Of a stretch of DNA of 64,000 nucleotides, positions 50,236 through 63,232 are shown piece after piece. Each line of letters begins with the position of its first letter. The stretch's first letter is position 1. The stretch comes from Nymphaea colorata (taxonomy: Eukaryota > Streptophyta > Magnoliopsida > Nymphaeales > Nymphaeaceae). Where the stretch lies: NCBI RefSeq assembly GCF_008831285.2, contig NC_045138.2, positions 36,509,115 to 36,573,114 on the forward strand, given 5' to 3'. The translations under genes were made by a program, and so were the position numbers. The notes under the pieces were generated by a model that did no database searches, was not told the origin of the DNA, and worked only from the letters and a program-made list of their open reading frames with translations.

Positions 50236-53200
50236 AATATTTGACTTCGGGTCGACCATATCTAAGTTTTGCATCAACTACAGTACTAAGTACTTCCAAC
50301 TTAGTATTACTTTTAGCTTTTAAAGAGCGTTTTGTATTATACAAGGGGGTGCTTGAAGATGCTGAAATTGTAGAATTTTAGAATTAAAATTCTTATTTTT
50401 TAGGAAATGATAATCGCAAAACAGTTTCCATTCCGTCATTCATGACTCAAAACACCAAAATGTGGTTCCACCCTAAAGGTTGGACTTATGATCCTAGAAT
50501 TTTTGGAATTTTTTTATCTTGTTTTTAAGGCACATGTTTTAATTTATCAATTCTATAATTTTAATTCATATTTTATCAAACACTTAAATTTTAGAATCAA
50601 AATTTCAGACTATCAAGCACAAGATAAAACTAAAGCTGGAATTTTCATTTCAATTCTAGTTTGAGTTGGAATTTTGTTTCTAAAATTTTAATTCTACAGA
50701 ATTCAAGGTCGTCAAAAACATTAGATTATCAAATTCAGATCCTTCAAGCAAATCCAGTTGTGCTCTACAGATTTTTCAGATTGGACGTAGGCTCGAAATA
50801 GCGGAACCACATAAATTGATGCTGTCTCTAGATTTGTATTTTTCCTTCTTAGTTTTTAGATTAGTTCTGAGCATCATCTAATTAAATAGATTCAATACCG
50901 ACCCAGTAAAGCACACAAAGCATGATGAAATGGAACAGAGAAACTTGAACAATGTAAAACACAATTTTCCGGCTTGAGTAAATGCGCTTATATAAGTTTT
51001 CCAGAAAACTGTCATGCAATTAGTAATTGAAGATTATGATGTTGGTGGCTTATGGAAATGCAGAGAAGACGAATCCTCGAGAGATGAGAACACGAACGAC
51101 GAAAGATATTGACAAGTAACTAATGGAGTCCATCAGAAAACTAAGGATACAGCGGAATCAACATGAAATTACAAGAAGGTTAAGCGTGTCAGAGATTTTC
51201 ACTTTGTGTGAATTGACACATGTCACTTGTGGGCATCATCATGGCTTTTAGAAAACAAGAAAAAGAAAAGAGATGTAGCTGCCAAATGGCTAGCTTTTTT
51301 CCAATCTACCTTCAATTTTGCCTCCCCATGTTGTTCCTTTTCTAAAGTTGATTTGGCTATACGTATGTAGGTATATTCCTTTTCTAAAGTTAATTTGGTT
51401 ATATGTGTGTATATCTATATATAAAACCCATTAATTAACTGTGTCATTTTTCATAGGCCCTATTAAATAAATGGAGGCCTTTTGTGCGGTTCCTCGTTTG
51501 TTTCACGTTAATGAACTTACAGAAATATCATGTTTGGATCTCTTGAGTGAAAGCTGCAGAAGGGGTAGTCACTATAATCCGATGAAGTCAGCTTACATGA
51601 ATTCGACGTATGAATGCAAAATTGCTGTAGAAAATCAATATTTTATCATAATTTTGAACCATGATCAGTCTTCCTGTAGTTTGAGATCCCGATCATCCAT
51701 GATCTCATGAAGTAACAAAAATTTGAGCAGGAACAGCCACGCTTTGAACAGTGTTCATAGGCTCATGTGAGGGAGAGAGAGAGATTCTTTGGAGCCGAGG
51801 AAAGAGATAGATTGGTTCACATGTGCATGCATGATGATGCCAAGTTCCAAAAACTTCATGTTTTTTTGAATTTAATGGCGTCCACATGGAGATGACACAG
51901 ATACGTCCAACGTATGCCCTCATCTCAATGTCATGCTCAGCAATCTCACTTCTCTGAGCTCTGAGCTCCGTATTTTAAGATATACGCGGAATATGCATTA
52001 TTGCTTTGGAAGTTCCCTCTCTCTCACTCTTGCTCCAGTATGCCAACAAAATAAAAATCTTTGCTGTCCCTTCATCTAGCTGTGCTTTTACTGTACAAAC
52101 ACTGAGGAGATGCACCGATCAGCAGAAATTTATAGCATCTGCCTCGCTCGTGTCTCTGTGTGGATGTGCGCACACACGCACATGAGAGGGAGAGAGAAAG
52201 AGTTCTTCTGTCACCTATATATCCGTTGTATGATTTGGTCTAGTGCATAAAGATTTTGAAGATCTGAAAATTGCAATGGTCTCCGGTTGAAATTCTATTC
52301 CACTTGGGCGCAGAACGGAGAGTAAATGATTATCTGATGATCTTATCATTCCCACAGAGCATCTCAGACCCATTCTTTTAGCTACTGTACCTTTTTTGGA
52401 ACACTTTGGGGTACATTGACCTCGGCATTTGAGCAAGTGGGCACTTTAGCCTAGCTTTCCACCTCCACTTTTGCTAGAGAGAGAAAGAGAGTCAGGGATC
52501 TAAAAGTATTTCAAATTAATCTAATCACCTTCGTTAAATTAATAAAGCATAATTAACAAAGCGAACACAAATTTAAAGTTGAGCAGTCCCATATCTTGCA
52601 CACAAGCTTTTGCCTTTTTCTTCCCCACCTTTTTCTCTTTCTTTCAGTCCTTTGTGAATAGGCAAATGAAACCCCACCTTCTTTCAGGGTTTGCTGAGTC
52701 TTGGCGATTGAACATACTGTTCATATTTTTGGACCTCCTGACGAGATGCCCCATCAGATGTGAGCAAAGGTGCATTTCTGTTCATTTTTTTAGATGTTGT
52801 TCTTAAAGAATGTCTTTTCACAGCCTTTAACACAGTCTTTTGCGTTCTGTAAAGAGGTGTTTCTGTCTTTGCGAGCACCCCGATTGTCCAGGCCGAGCGT
52901 GTAGAACTTCCATCATCCTCTTTTACAACCTTCTAGTTGCTAGCGCGATTGGAAGCCTGGTAGAGACGCTTCCAGCTTTGATCCCTCAGCCGAGCCACCA
53001 GAAAGTACATTAAGCTTTGGTTTTGCATCAAGCAACACTCTCATGGACTTCCACTGATAACATACCAGATGAATTCAAAAAGGTAGAAGAAAGAAATAAT
53101 TTCACTCGCTTTGGCCGCAGATGGTACTGATCCGCTTCCCTCTTCTGCAATACTGGCTGCAAACAGATAGGTAGGAATTCTCCCAACCATGAACCCACTG

Positions 53201-55074
53201 AGGAACTGGAAAGTACAGTGAACTTTGGTCATGTTGCAGCAAGGGACACTCCCATGGATCCCCACTTATGAGTACCGGGTGGTTTCTGAAGTTTAATTTG
53301 AAAAGGAGAAAAAAAAAAGCGCTTTCCACTTCAAAAATATATTTGGCTTGTCAATACCTTTGATTTAAAATAACAAAGCATCAAGCTGTAAATAGTAATT
53401 TATGTGATGTCACATCCTCACAGTTAAGCCCCACATCTCCATGCACAGCCACCAAAATGAGTTGGCTTTTTGTCTTGGTGGGAGCACATTAAGAAATGGA
53501 TCAAACTGTACTTAAAATTGAAAAATTAGCTTGATCCAACCAGTTATACGCGTGTTAGTGCTTCCTAATACAACATTATCCATCAAATAATTTCTGAATG
53601 CTAAGTGACAAAGGTGCAACTTGGTTCCTGTCAGGAGGAACAGAATCCTTCAAGAGAGAGAGAGAGAGAGCAAAGAAAAAGCTCAAAGAAAAGGAAGTTT
53701 GATTGTCTCAAAGATGCCATGTGCTTCCTGGCAAACTGCACTAGCTAGCCTTTGGGGGTCCTGCTGTTTCTGCTTTTCATAATGCATAGTGGGTATCTTT
53801 CAGCATGACATAAATCGGTCTTAGAAGAGCATATATGGGCGCCATTATTTTATGGCATTGGAATTGTAGAAGGTTCTATGGGGGGGAACACCCAGTCACA
53901 TGCCCCATGAATATACTAGAAAGGGATAGTGGGTGGGGGGCCTCCAAGGCATGGATGTTGTTCTCTCTGCTAAGGGCAATTATTCTCTATGTGACACATT
54001 GTCTTTTAGTTATTTGTTTATCCAATTTGAAATAGTTAGTTGGGACTCAAGTTTCTAGAACTGATTCCATTTGGATTTTTCTGCCATAGTTTGTTTTCAA
54101 GGACAATGGGCCTATAGTTAAAATCGCATTTGGATTCTTCTGCCACAGTTTGTGATCAAGGATATTGATGAAGCTATCGTTAGTAGCTGTTGCTCCTTCG
54201 CCTATAGTCATATAGCTTCATCTGCTTGTCTCTTACATTCTGCTTGTTGAATTTGAATATGTCTGTGTGTATGTGTGTGTGTGTGTGTACGTGTGTTTGA
54301 GAGAGAGAGAGACAGACAGAGACAGAGAGAGGCTTAGAAGGTCGGTCTCGTTGAACTCTGATGATACCTATTGACCCTATCGATAGCACAAAGCTGTGCG
54401 CACCTGTAACCTTTATCTCAATATGGGGACCGTATAGCGTGCAGTTCTTTAATAAAAGTTTTGAAAGCGGAAAATGATGACAAAGGAGCAAGATTCTTGT
54501 GAATTCTTCAATAGCATGTTTTCTCCTGATATAATCAGAAGTAAAAGCTTCGAAAGCAGAAAGTATTCTACACTTACATTGTCAGATCTTAAACTAAAAA
54601 CACAACATACAGCGGATTCGGATCTATCGAATATTCAGATCTTACAACTCTGGATTGGAGAAAACTTGCAACTCAATGCTATCTGCACGTTCAATTAAAT
54701 GTCATGTTTTACCTTTAACCAGTTTTTGTTGGATCCAGAATTTGCACTCATATTTCAGATTCAGATTCAACTTTGCCTTGAATGTGTATTCAGATTGAAT
54801 GCTAATGTTTGGAAAAACTCATAATTCCAATATGCAAAGAAGGGTTTCGAAAGTTTTCGACAAAAAAGTTCGAGGATACAGGAGCATAATGTTTGTTTTC
54901 CTCTTCTAAATTCTGAACACAAGTTTTATGTAATTGAGTACGAAAAAAATCTAACATCCCCACCACCCATTCGACCCTTCCACGTCGCATTACATATTCC
55001 CTAGGGAATGTTTTATTACCCGGAAAATCATTTTCGGTGCAAAAATTATAGTTTCAATTGCGGCTCTCTTCCTG
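50236..55074. other. Long intergenic stretch without recognised gene
   Basis: I looked for coding exons, tRNAs and conserved plant microRNA sequences and found none that I could support. The 50.35-50.75 kb part is rich in TAGAATTTTAGAATT-like repeats typical of AT-rich MITE debris. GA-rich runs occur at about 51770-51785, 53656-53672 and 54298-54330, the last beside a short (TG)n. Confidence 0.5.
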
Positions 55075-55284
55075 TCCTTTCCCCCACTGGTCAGACTGAA
55101 AATACAAAAATCAGATTCAAGTTAAAAACTTGAGGAACATATTTAGGATCTCCACGTTTGTGTTTGAATGCGGATTGTATCCTTTCCCCCACTGGTCAGA
55201 CTGAAAATACAAAAATCACATTCAAGTTAAAAACTTGAGGAACATATTTAGGATCTCCACGTTTGCGTTTGAATGGGTATTGTA
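55075..55284. repeat. Tandem duplication, 105-bp unit, two copies
   Basis: Units 55075-55179 and 55180-55284 both begin TCCTTTCCCCCACTGGTCAG and differ at only a few sites. Confidence 0.92.
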
Positions 55285-58200
55285 AGGCGAGGACATCCTT
55301 CCTTCTCAGACTGTCTATACGGGAAATTAAAGTACGTCATTAGAGCCTACAACGGTGATTGTCCAGTACTGCTGGACTATGGAGGTTTGGGACTTCTTAG
55401 AGGATAGGGTTTAACAGAATATTACAGAAACTTTTCTTTTCCTTTTTAATAATAAGGATACTCGGGCTAGGATGGCCTCAATGTGTGTACTTTTTATGCA
55501 GTCGGTTGGAGTAGTAGATCTCCTTTACTTACAAGATCAAGTATGCATGGTCATAGCTGCTCCATTAACTTAGCATTTAGAAAGTAAAATAAACTAAGGA
55601 GTCTCTTTTCTTCCACAAAGCAGATTTCGCACCATGTTCTCCTCTAGCTCTATTTTCGTAAAGGGTGCAGATTCCCGCTGCCGCAGTAGCTGAGATCTAG
55701 TAAAAAGCATTTGTCTCTTGTATGGAGATATTCTTAGAGCCATTTAGTTGGGCAGAACAATGAGATGCATGAAACGAAACAACAACAACCCATTCTGTAG
55801 CTGGTGTTTCGTTCCACCAATCAAGTGACCTCTTACAATCCCGATGTTTGAAGCTGTTTGGCTCCTCCCAATGCGGTCATCGGTTCCTTATTGACCAACT
55901 CTGACCAGCTTTGCTTTTACCAACTAAGGGGCCAATCTAATGCAAGATCTTTTAATTTAGATGGGTTGTTGACGACAATCAAGAATGTCAATAATATGAC
56001 ATGCATTCAAGAATTTATGACACAAGAAAACACTGTTCATGAAAAACGGAACAAATTTTAATTACTGCAGGTACAAAAGAATCAAAGGGCCTTCACCTCA
56101 CAACTGTAGATGGGACCATGGGCACAGCAGATTAAATGAGAGCGACCATGTCTCCCGCTTCAAAAGTAGTTGCACTGCTACTGAAAAAAAAAAAAGGCTT
56201 TCAGAAATGCATGATTTGCAGTTGAACTCTGATCAACTCAGATATGTGGATCCTACATTGTCCAGCTTTGATGAAACCATTTAAACACAGCAAAGTGTCA
56301 AAAAATCCATAATTTAGAGTTGAACTATTATCAACTCAGCGATGTGGATCCTGCATGATCCAATCTTGACTAAGCCGCTTACCGCGGTGACACTTAAAAG
56401 TAAGCTATAGTGGAGTCTGTTGAAATCCCTCGTGTTCGGTGCATTTCTGAAGGATTCTGCTTTCTGTGGCAGTACAGAAACGCGGTTCTGCAGGAAGCCT
56501 CTGCTTTCCATGAGATTACAAAGTGCACCATGTTCTCTCTTGGCCCATGGATGCTTCATCCAGCTTCTTTTTTCCTCTCTCTCCCATCAAAGTTCGCAAA
56601 AAGGAAAATGCCGAATAAAGAAAAACGCAAAGAAGAAAACTTATTTTACATTTTAACGCGCGCGAGACTACCCACGTTCGAAAGTAAAGACCCTTTTCTG
56701 CTCTTCACTAAGATATTGAAGAAAATCTTTTATGCCCATCATGGACCTTTGTTTTCTACTACAGAATAAAACGCAGAAAACGATCGAGCTGTGATACAAA
56801 AGAAAAAAAAAGAAAGGAAAAAGGAAGAAAGAAGAAGAGCAAAAAGCACGTCTGCTGTTTCTTTCCGTTTAATATCGAAAGGGAAAGCAATGGCGTTCGC
56901 CTTTAAATCTTATCATCTAACTCAACGTCAAACAGACTTAAAAAATTGAAGGTTCACAGAAGCAGCATGGCAACAGTAACATAAGTAAATTTATTCCTCC
57001 TTTTCCCCCTCATTTCTAACTCACGGGTGCACATTGAAGTCACCACCCCAAGAAAGATACACACAATTTTTACCATGAAAAATGGACCCACTTCCTATAT
57101 CTACCTAATTAGCATGTCCTTATGGAATGAAACGAAGGCCCTAGAGTCTTCCAAAAAGACCAATATGCTCATGGCCCTCTTCACAGAGGGGATTCTCATG
57201 GTCCCCATCTTCCTTTTGGGCATCATGTATCTTGCATGAGCCTCTAAAATCTTGAGTTTGGAGGATTCAAAACTTATATACGGTACATTTATTCATTGGA
57301 ACATGACCAACATGAAAGTAATAAATGTGGACCATAAGGATTCCTAGTGTCGGCATCATGGGTTCATTCTCCTGAACACAGGCATGGCCCTCCTGTCAAC
57401 ATATTTCTTTTCCAAGATTCTGGACTGTGAATGACATGACTCCGCGTCTTAGGCCATTGTTGCTACAACCAGTAGGGGGAGAGGTAGAACAAAAGCGAGC
57501 AATCGCGCCCGAGTTTTGTTTCTTATATTCCAAAACTTTCCAGCATGAGTTCAGTCATGAGTTTAGTTTATGCCCGGCCTTAATAAGATGCATTATTGGA
57601 TCTGTTTTTCTGTGTAATTCTCATCTAGAAGTAGTACCTGAAGTGATATCATGCATGGAAGCGTGAACTCATGAATGCCATTAATTGTGACGTTGACGCT
57701 AACATATGAATGGAGCTCTAATTTGGATTGTTGCACGGCATTCGAATTGCTTTAGGATGCCATGCAGAAGACAACTCTTAACTCTATGACATAGTTGCAA
57801 AGTACATATTTTTCTTGTAAAAACAACTTCACTTATGGTACCTTGTAGACCATAATAAAGTCCATCAAATGACGCATAATAAGTCTTCTCTCCATATATA
57901 CTTCTCATATTCACCCAGTTCACGTATTTTAAGAGCTACATATATATAAGGACTGGATGTGGTTTGGTAACTAGGATCAAAATTTGTTGAAATATTACCG
58001 TGTGACAATGGTGGAAGGCAGCAAGTGACAGGCAGAATTGATTTATTTGAATCTGCTTAAAGTCCCCTCGATTTCAATTTTTCTGTTAGCTCGTGTACGT
58101 AGAATGAACTGTAAGGAAAATCCAAACTACACTTAAAATCATCATCTTCACATATAGGGTGGATCATCCTAAAAAGGGGAAGCAAACCAAGTAAAACTGA

Positions 58201-58633
58201 TGAATTTCTTATTTATAAATAGATGATCGGTCTACAAGATCAAATAACTAACTTTTGAAATATCTATAGGCTTTTCTTCCTTATATACTTAGAGTTCTGC
58301 AAGTTATTTCTTCCATATAAGTATTAGATGCTTTGGTCTTGCAGATGTTTTATGGCACGGAATATACCTGGGAAGGCTTTCCAAATTGTCAATGTGATAT
58401 CATGGAAAGATCGATCCTTGGCTGGAACGCCGCCTGCAATAAATGATGCTTCACCATAGTGCGTGGAATGAACAATCTTATACAGTGTTGAAGCATTGGG
58501 ATACCAGATTATTATTGCGTATGGCACACTTTGTAGAAATGATAAGGTTGATGGCTGCTCAGTAATTTAACTATTATGCTTCCTTTTCTCAATCTTTGTC
58601 GCAAGCTAACACATGATGGCCACAATCCAAACT

Positions 58634-58690
<57 letters not shown>

Positions 58691-58860
58691 AAGAACTTTA
58701 TTGAGGATGATGACAGGAAAAGGGAGAGTGAAATGAGTATATGAACTTTATAGAGGATGATGGCACAGGGGGAGAGAAAGAGAGAGAGGGAGGGAGGGAG
58801 GTGAATGTTCTTATTGCTGGGGGGATAAAGTAGAGGTGTGCTTGTGTGGGTATCTGTAAC
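55285..58860. other. Intergenic region upstream of HSFB4-type gene
   Basis: No coding sequence recognised. A diverged duplication with the shared motif TTGAACTNTNATCAACTCAG lies at about 56218-56375. The final 200 bases are dominated by a (GA)n tract and form the probable promoter and leader of the heat-shock factor gene. Confidence 0.5.
58635..58686. repeat. (GA)n microsatellite upstream of HSFB4-type gene
   Basis: About 26 uninterrupted GA units about 175 bp before the start codon, followed by further GA-rich sequence up to 58800. GA tracts in plant promoters and leaders can bind BBR/BPC factors; no function can be shown here. Confidence 0.9.
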
Positions 58861-60757
58861 ATGGGTGTGTTGGTGAGCAGCTGTGAAGGGATGCTGGTGA
58901 CAATGGAGTCAAACCAAACAGTGCCAGCACCCTTCCTGATAAAGACCTACCAACTTGTTGACGACAACTCTACCGACGACATTGTTTCATGGGGTGAAGA
59001 TGGATCCACCTTCGTCGTCTGGAGGCCGCCTGAGTTCGCTAGAGACCTCCTCCCCAACTACTTCAAGCACAACAATTTCTCAAGTTTTGTTAGGCAGCTT
59101 AACACATATGTAAGAACTCCCATCTTCTGTTTTTTTCTTTTTCCTCATCTTCGTCACTTCTTTTTCTTCTGATCTCTTTCTATATTTTTCTTTTATAGCT
59201 GAACTTCTTCAACAAATAGATTCCAGTTTTCATCATAATGTATAGTTCAACTTAAAACAAAAATTCTTTAGCTCTTATTTTTGCTGTAAATTGCATCAAC
59301 AGCGTTTCCTTCCCCAAGTTCTAGAGAGCGCCAAAAGCAGATTTTTCATGAAAAATGGAATCTGTAATCATGGCTGGGTGACCTTTACGATTTGCATCTG
59401 TTAATCCATTTCAACCAAAGGTAACAGAAAATAGCATCTTGATGAAACATCTTGATCGTGCTCAGGGTTTGGAGATGATCTGCGCTTGTAAAACCTCAAG
59501 TCCTGAGTTGTCCGCCAGAAAATACCGCGAGTTTTACCTTCTTGGCAAGAAATATGGACATACTGATTTTGAACATGGTCCCATTGTAATGGCGATTTCA
59601 CGGAGCCGCCCACTACCAGATGAGGACCTCATGAGTTCATCTGCAAAAGTTAGTAGAATAAGCAGATTTTGGTGCAAAACTTGCAAACCTGTGCCACTTT
59701 CACATGATTTAAGCAACTCCAAATGTGATCTTCAACATTTTTGGTCTCTTGCCAATCACTTCAAAGACTCTCCGTTTCTGATCTAAAAGTGATCTACTTA
59801 ATATAGCAGACCCTGACGGTTTGATCAAATCTAAATATCCTCAACATTTTTAGGTTTGATCTGCCAGCTGTTGCAGATATCTGTTCTCATTCAAAACTGA
59901 TTCGTGTACTACCAGATCAACCATGGTTAGATGGATATGCAGTATTTCTTTGTTCTACATCAAGTTCCATACAGCATACTTGCGATCTCTAGTTCTGCTC
60001 TTCTTCTTCATCATGGGTTTTCGGAATGGGGCTTAGACCCTTTTCACTTTAGAAAGATTTTACATGCTTTGGACCGTGATAATGGCATTTTGTGCTGTGT
60101 AAAACTGATTCATGTTGTCACTTGGCCTTCTTTCTGTTGTTTCAGAGATTCAGGAAGATAGTTCCAGACAGATGGGAGTTTGCTAATGAATTTTTCAGGA
60201 AAGGAAAGAAGCATTTGCTTTGTGAAATCCACAGAAGGAAGGCAGCTCAACTCTCGGGTCACCGGCATGATCACCACCCTCACATGATCCACGAGCATCC
60301 AAACTCACCGGCACCATACCCATGGATCAGATTAAGCTCGGACGGTCAAGCTAACTGGTGGGATTCACCATCACCATCTCCAAGGGACACTTCAGTTCCA
60401 AAAGGCAACACTGACCTTCTGTCATCTCTCACAGAGGATAACCAGAGGCTGAGGAAAACCAACTCCCTGCTGCTGGCAGAGTTGTCCCACATGAGAAAGC
60501 TCTACAAAGACATCATCTACTTTGTTCAGAACCATGTGAAACCAGCATCGCCACCAAATTTACCAGCCTACCCTCCACTGCCACTTCACCATCAGAGACT
60601 CATAGAGTTTAGGCTCTCCCCTGAAGGAACTACAAGGAACAACAGTCTGACCAGCACCAACTCACTCACTATAGAAGAAGAAGCAGAAGACGACGTCAAG
60701 CTCTTTGGGGTTCCTCTCCATGGCAAGAAGAGAACGCACTCAGCTGCAACTGGTTGA
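58861..60757 (+). CDS. HSFB4: Class B heat-shock transcription factor, HSFB4 type, two exons
   Basis: Exons 58861-59109 and 60146-60757 give 286 residues. The HSF DNA-binding domain spans about residues 22-115 ([45 protein letters not shown], then [20 protein letters not shown]) and is cut by the intron found at this place in plant HSFs. A His-rich linker follows, then a heptad region (about 173-213, [15 protein letters not shown]) for oligomerisation with the short spacing of class B. Near the C-terminus are the repressor motif KLFGVPL (268-274) and a basic HGKKR segment. There is no AHA activation motif, so a repressor role is expected. Arabidopsis HSFB4 (SCHIZORIZA) controls root cell fate. 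The start could also be the ATG at 58903, which would drop 14 residues. At the splice junction canonical splicing gives NTY-R-FRK, where HSFs normally have Gly. Confidence 0.94.
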
Positions 60758-62532
60758 TCATCGACCATGTTTAAACCCCCAAACAGGACAGAGTATCAAC
60801 TCAACTGGGTCGTGTCTGGCTCCTTGGGTCAACCTAAGGCTGGTCTATTATCCACGCAGCCATTTCTAGGGGCTAAGTGAAGCTGCGCCTATGGAGTTTC
60901 AGCGAGCATGGCCGCACTGCAAAAACTTCGCTTCGTGTTTCATATGTGTTCTAAAAGATCTGAGAGAAGCAACTGAATGTATTGTATGAGCTAATTGCCA
61001 TAGGGCTAACAAAGGCTGTGTGGATTTTGGATGTGGAGATTCCAACATTAAGGCTCCCCCAACATGTTCTTGCTTTAAGTTTACTAATTTTATTAGGTCC
61101 CAAAGGCACTTAAAAAGCTTTGTGACAAAAGAAAAAGAAGACAGAGATTCCCAGCAGTTTTGTGTTTAGCGTATGGCAAATACTATGCAACTGTTTATTA
61201 AACCATGACAAACTTAATGACATGGAATGAATGAATAGTAACCCCATTAAAAAAACAGTATCTAAACTGATGACCAGCCGTGTCATTGTTTGTTGAAGGG
61301 TATAACATAGTTGGTCGAGCATGTGAATGCATAAAAGGTGCGTCTGATTCCTGTGAGTACTACTCTAAATCATATAAAGCTAAGTGGGAGCGATTGATTC
61401 TGATTCCTGTGAATGCTACTCCTCTAAATCATACAAACTGAGATTGACACCGACACTGATCGATATAACAACTTCCAAGGTAAGGGGAACGATTCTGAAA
61501 CGGTAGTTGCTCACCACATCAGTGGTGCCATCGTTGGTCATGGTCTGATTTTTTTTTGAAGGTTGGTTTGGTTCTAAGGGATGTCATGTCAGTGATTTAG
61601 ATAAATGACCGACCGAAGCATTTCTGGAGAGGAGCAGAATATCGAAAAGATGTTCTCGTTCTAAACGACAATCGGGTCGGACACAAGATTCATATCCGAA
61701 TGTGATTTTACATGAACATACGGTCGGATAATGGGTATCATCAGATCGAAATTATGAACATATGCACTTGAATAAAATTTCTCAGATCCATGCATGTCCG
61801 GTTCAACCTTCGGGCTTATATCCAAACATCCTTACCCAATATTGCAAAAATCAGACGTTATGAGTCATGATTTGATTGTACAGTGTATATTATTTCTATG
61901 GTCGGACGGCTACTTTTCTATTTTGTATCAATTCAAACTACCGCAAAAGTGTATTCACGACGGCTAATTGGTTGCCCACAGTTTTTAACAGTGAAATGCA
62001 TTTTTTACAATGGTTTTTAGTGATATAAAATACAAAAATAACAATTCAGGGATATACACAAGATTCATACTCAGGTTGTGAAACTCCAATTTGTGATGCC
62101 AACAAAAGAGTTCCCTTACGATGCCGAATTTGGTCAAATTAATATATTAAATAACTGCAAAATATTAAAATTTAAACAGTTCTAAAAATTGCCAATTTTA
62201 ATTCGTTGTTTTATTATATAATTAGATTTGTGAAAAACAACTCAAAACAGGATTGTAACCTGACCCGAGCCGATTACAATTTTACTCCCGACGGTTTACG
62301 ACTCGGTTTCAAAAGTTCGATCAAGTCGGATTGATAAAAGCTAGATCCAAACAGATCCAGAACCGTCTATCAGTGGATTCTCTATGGGTTGGGTCAAGGT
62401 CGATCACGATCCGCCCCCACAAATAAAAATCGCGCTAGGGCTTCAAAGGAAGTCCAGGCTTCCGCAAAAAAAATCGACGCTCTTCCTGCACGAGGAAAAC
62501 TACCCTTCTCTGTCTCGTTACCGTCCTTCCAA
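60758..62532. other. Downstream region of HSFB4-type gene
   Basis: The first 300 bases are probably its 3' UTR. The rest is AT-rich with decayed repeat-like sequence (GTCGGAC/GGTCGGAT motifs at about 61670-61930). No gene recognised. Confidence 0.55.
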
Positions 62533-62686
62533 ATGCAGGGAGTTGTTTCATTCAGACAGGCAGCGATCGGCGATTCTGCGCTGCTTTGCACCGGTATCGA
62601 TCAAACTAGAAGCAGGGCAAATTATCCTGTTGTTAACGTTCGGTTTCCAGGATTAGGAATTGTCGCCTCCCAAAATTTGCAAATTG
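62533..62686 (+). CDS. Possible first exon of a gene of unknown function
   Basis: An ATG at 62533 opens a frame reading MQGVVSFRQAAIGDSALL and continuing to ASQNLQI, followed by a good donor (TTG|GTGAGG) at 62687. The segment is less AT-rich than its surroundings, and its Ser/Arg-containing, acid-poor composition would suit an organelle transit peptide. No following exon was recognised in the last 1.3 kb, so this is tentative. Confidence 0.3.
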
Positions 62687-62976
62687 GTGAGGCCTCACTG
62701 CACCCATTCCAGGATTCTTCATCTATTTTCCCTTCTTTGAAATCATTTTGGGCGTGTTGTGTTTGTCTGGTTATACAATTTTCATTTTGATGAAGGTAAT
62801 TCTCATAGGCCATCAAGCATGTCAAGGTAATTTCTTAACGGTGAAGTTTTGCGCTGAAGAAAGGAAAGAAAATGTTTGGACTTAAAAAGGGTTTCCCATT
62901 TTTCTCAGTTATCATTTTATGTCTCAACTGCACCTTAGAAGATTGACTCAAGGGCGTGTACTCACACTCAAAGGGT

Positions 62977-63037
62977 GGGCAACAGGCCTGGTACTTAATG
63001 GGGTAGAGGGCAACAGGCCTGGTACTTAATGGGTAGA
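62977..63037. repeat. Tandem repeat of about 30 bp, two copies
   Basis: Units 62977-63007 and 63008-63037 both start GGGCAACAGGCCTGGTACTT and differ by one G. Confidence 0.92.
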
Positions 63038-63184
63038 GGGGTACCCAGTCCGTGATGGATGGCCTTAGGCTGCTTTTTTGAATCTTGGGTGGGCCTGATT
63101 AAAAGAATTTGCTAGGCTGGGCTAGCCTCAATTGGGTATTAGGGGCTCGATTCGATCTGATATATTTAAAACTCATCTATTGGT

Positions 63185-63187
<3 letters not shown>

Positions 63188-63229
<42 letters not shown>
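63188..63229. repeat. (AT)n microsatellite
   Basis: About 20 perfect TA units. Confidence 0.95.

Positions 63230-63232
<3 letters not shown>

Noticed and set aside
51100-58300. Search for conserved plant microRNA precursors
   Set aside because: None of the widely conserved mature microRNA sequences I know is present with a paired arm.
58846-58860. GTG as an upstream start for the HSF
   Set aside because: A non-ATG start is unlikely in a plant nuclear gene, and ATG codons follow at 58861 and 58903.
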